Shown here in pieces: positions 6,227-7,067 of a stretch of 7,067 nt of DNA. The DNA lies in the NCBI GenBank assembly GCA_020352595.1, contig CP070682.1:1350709-1357775 (forward strand). The letters run 5' to 3'. This DNA is from a bacterium. Its GTDB lineage: Bacteria > BMS3Abin14. A model generated the notes under the pieces. The model searched no databases and had not been told where the DNA came from. It saw only the letters and a program-made list of their open reading frames with translations. A program made the translations under genes and the position numbers. Positions within the stretch are counted from its first letter, which is position 1; every line of letters starts with the position of its first letter.

Positions 6227-6270
6227 CGCACGGCGGCTTCCATGGGAAACGGGGCTGGGCTGTCCCGCGT

Positions 6271-6299
6271 TTTATGGAAAAATTCCGTGCTGCTGTCAA
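6271..6299 (-). promoter_or_regulatory. Putative sigma70 promoter of the response regulator
   Basis: On the minus strand, a perfect TTGACA -35 box (6299 to 6294) is followed after 17 nt by CATAAA (6276 to 6271), four of six with the -10 consensus. It faces the response regulator and would give a leader of about 40 nt. Confidence 0.5.
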
Positions 6300-6331
6300 G
6301 GGATTCCGGCGGCGCCCTCGTCATTTAACCC

Positions 6332-6383
6332 CAAGACATAATCGGGAAAATGATATAACATTGCCTGAATTATTAATGTCTTG
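6332..6383. repeat. Inverted repeat in the divergent spacer
   Basis: CAAGACAT (6332-6339) and ATGTCTTG (6376-6383) are perfect inverted copies 36 bp apart. With one bulged base the pairing extends by three more (AAT/ATT). The enclosed DNA is AT-rich and includes TATAAC (6354-6359), a possible -10 element without a good -35 partner. This could be a two-site operator or a leader hairpin for the gene at 6455. Position is the only evidence for function. Confidence 0.45.
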
Positions 6384-6454
6384 TGAGGTTGTTTCCTGGA
6401 CCGGGAGATGATGCGGGCGGCGGCTGCCGCGGTTGACGTGCAAGAACAGACACT

Positions 6455-7067
6455 ATGATCAAGGATCTGAGGATCCACGGCGAAGTCGGCGGCAACAAGG
6501 AGTTCTTCTCGACTCTGTGCGGAGAAGGTCTCGACGGACGCTATTTCCACGAGATGCAGGAAAGCGGCGGTGTCGCCAGCCACCGATTCTTCCTGGGAGG
6601 CAACCAGTTCATCCTGGGACCTGACACGCTCTCGCACACGGGCAACGGGGGCAGTTTCTGCCCCTACATGTTCGGCGTCGACGAGCCCATCGAGGACCTG
6701 GTCAAACCCGAGGTCATCAACCGCCTCGTGGTCTTCGGAGCCAGACATGAGGAAGGCCAGGGCATAAGCTTCTCCGACAGGACGTCGTCCACAGAGGACT
6801 ACAGGCAGGTCTTCCTCAAAGGGCACGCCGTCTTCAACTACTTTTTCTTCGTGCAGTTCGCCGGCAAGGTCCCCCTGAAGAAGCAGCAGGAAGAGATCCT
6901 CAGGGTTCTGGGGCGCTCCCTCAAGAGGTTCCCTCTGAACCTCGACGAGGACGATTCCAGGATCGTCGAGCAACTCCGGTCCCAGTGGTCCGGGCTGGCC
7001 ACTGTCTTCTTCCTGCTCAAGATCGTGAACCGGTCGCACCTGAAGTTCTACCGGCAGTTCGAGGAGC
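6455..7067 (+). CDS. Unrecognised protein, 3' end outside the window
   Basis: A single open frame runs from the ATG at 6455 to the window edge, giving 204 complete codons with no stop. An in-frame TGA at 6434-6436 and no alternative start codon after it make this ATG the earliest possible start. No clear ribosome binding site precedes it. The beginning is MIKDLRIHGEVGGNKEFF. There is no signal peptide. The visible part mixes charged helices (for example VPLKKQQEEILRVLGRSLKR, about 144-163) with aromatic stretches (FNYFFFVQF near 132-140 and VFFLLKIV near 184-191) that are too short or too charged around to be sure membrane helices. Codon usage resembles its neighbours, so it is very likely a real gene. 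I recognise no family motif. It is divergent from the response regulator, which could hint at a shared signalling role, but that is only proximity. Confidence 0.75.
   Translation, partial: MIKDLRIHGEVGGNKEFFSTLCGEGLDGRYFHEMQESGGVASHRFFLGGNQFILGPDTLSHTGNGGSFCPYMFGVDEPIEDLVKPEVINRLVVFGARHEEGQGISFSDRTSSTEDYRQVFLKGHAVFNYFFFVQFAGKVPLKKQQEEILRVLGRSLKRFPLNLDEDDSRIVEQLRSQWSGLATVFFLLKIVNRSHLKFYRQFEE

Noticed and set aside
6296..7039. Minus-strand open frame (247 codons) opposite the unknown gene
   Set aside because: The plus-strand frame has a more protein-like composition and codon use. The minus frame also runs through the AT-rich divergent spacer. Choice of strand here is a judgement, not proof.

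Overview
The window is GC-rich and densely coding, apart from two short AT-rich regulatory islands (about 2376-2510 and 6330-6385). Gene content suggests a free-living Gram-negative bacterium, perhaps a Desulfobacterota/deltaproteobacterial type. The pointers are a secreted protein with chitobiase-C-like repeats and a propeller, a Thermotoga-type short AdoMet decarboxylase, and a pyruvoyl-dependent arginine decarboxylase. This taxonomic guess is an inference of modest confidence; no rRNA or other marker gene is present.

Layout. Positions 1-82 hold only a leader with a GC-rich inverted repeat; a TGA at 5-7 could be the end of an upstream gene. 83-2173 encodes an exported 696-residue protein with five chitobiase/hexosaminidase C-terminal-type repeats followed by a six-motif beta-propeller of the two-component-regulator type. 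2174-2582 is a non-coding control region: stem-loops after the first gene, a near-consensus sigma70 promoter (2376-2404), four regularly spaced copies of an 11-bp near-palindrome (2432-2509), and a leader hairpin next to a ribosome binding site.

2583-5787 is one compact operon: an XRE-cupin regulator, speD (S-adenosylmethionine decarboxylase), pdaD (pyruvoyl arginine decarboxylase), speE (aminopropyltransferase) and speB (agmatinase-family ureohydrolase). The four enzymes are separated by 2 nt or overlap by 4 nt. Together they form a complete arginine-to-spermidine pathway. PdaD makes agmatine and SpeD makes the aminopropyl donor. SpeE and SpeB then finish either by way of putrescine or, in the reverse order, by way of N1-aminopropylagmatine. 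The XRE-cupin protein is the natural candidate to sense pathway products and to bind the iterated sites upstream of its own gene.

A degenerate 35-nt tandem repeat lies across the speB stop codon. Convergent to speB is an orphan single-domain response regulator (5855-6226, minus strand) with its own plausible promoter. Divergent from it, beyond a 228-nt spacer carrying a long inverted repeat, begins an unrecognised gene (6455 onward) that runs off the window.

The best candidates for a second look are the four-site operator array, the repeat-plus-propeller secreted protein, the unresolved order of the spermidine pathway, and the unrecognised gene at the right edge.
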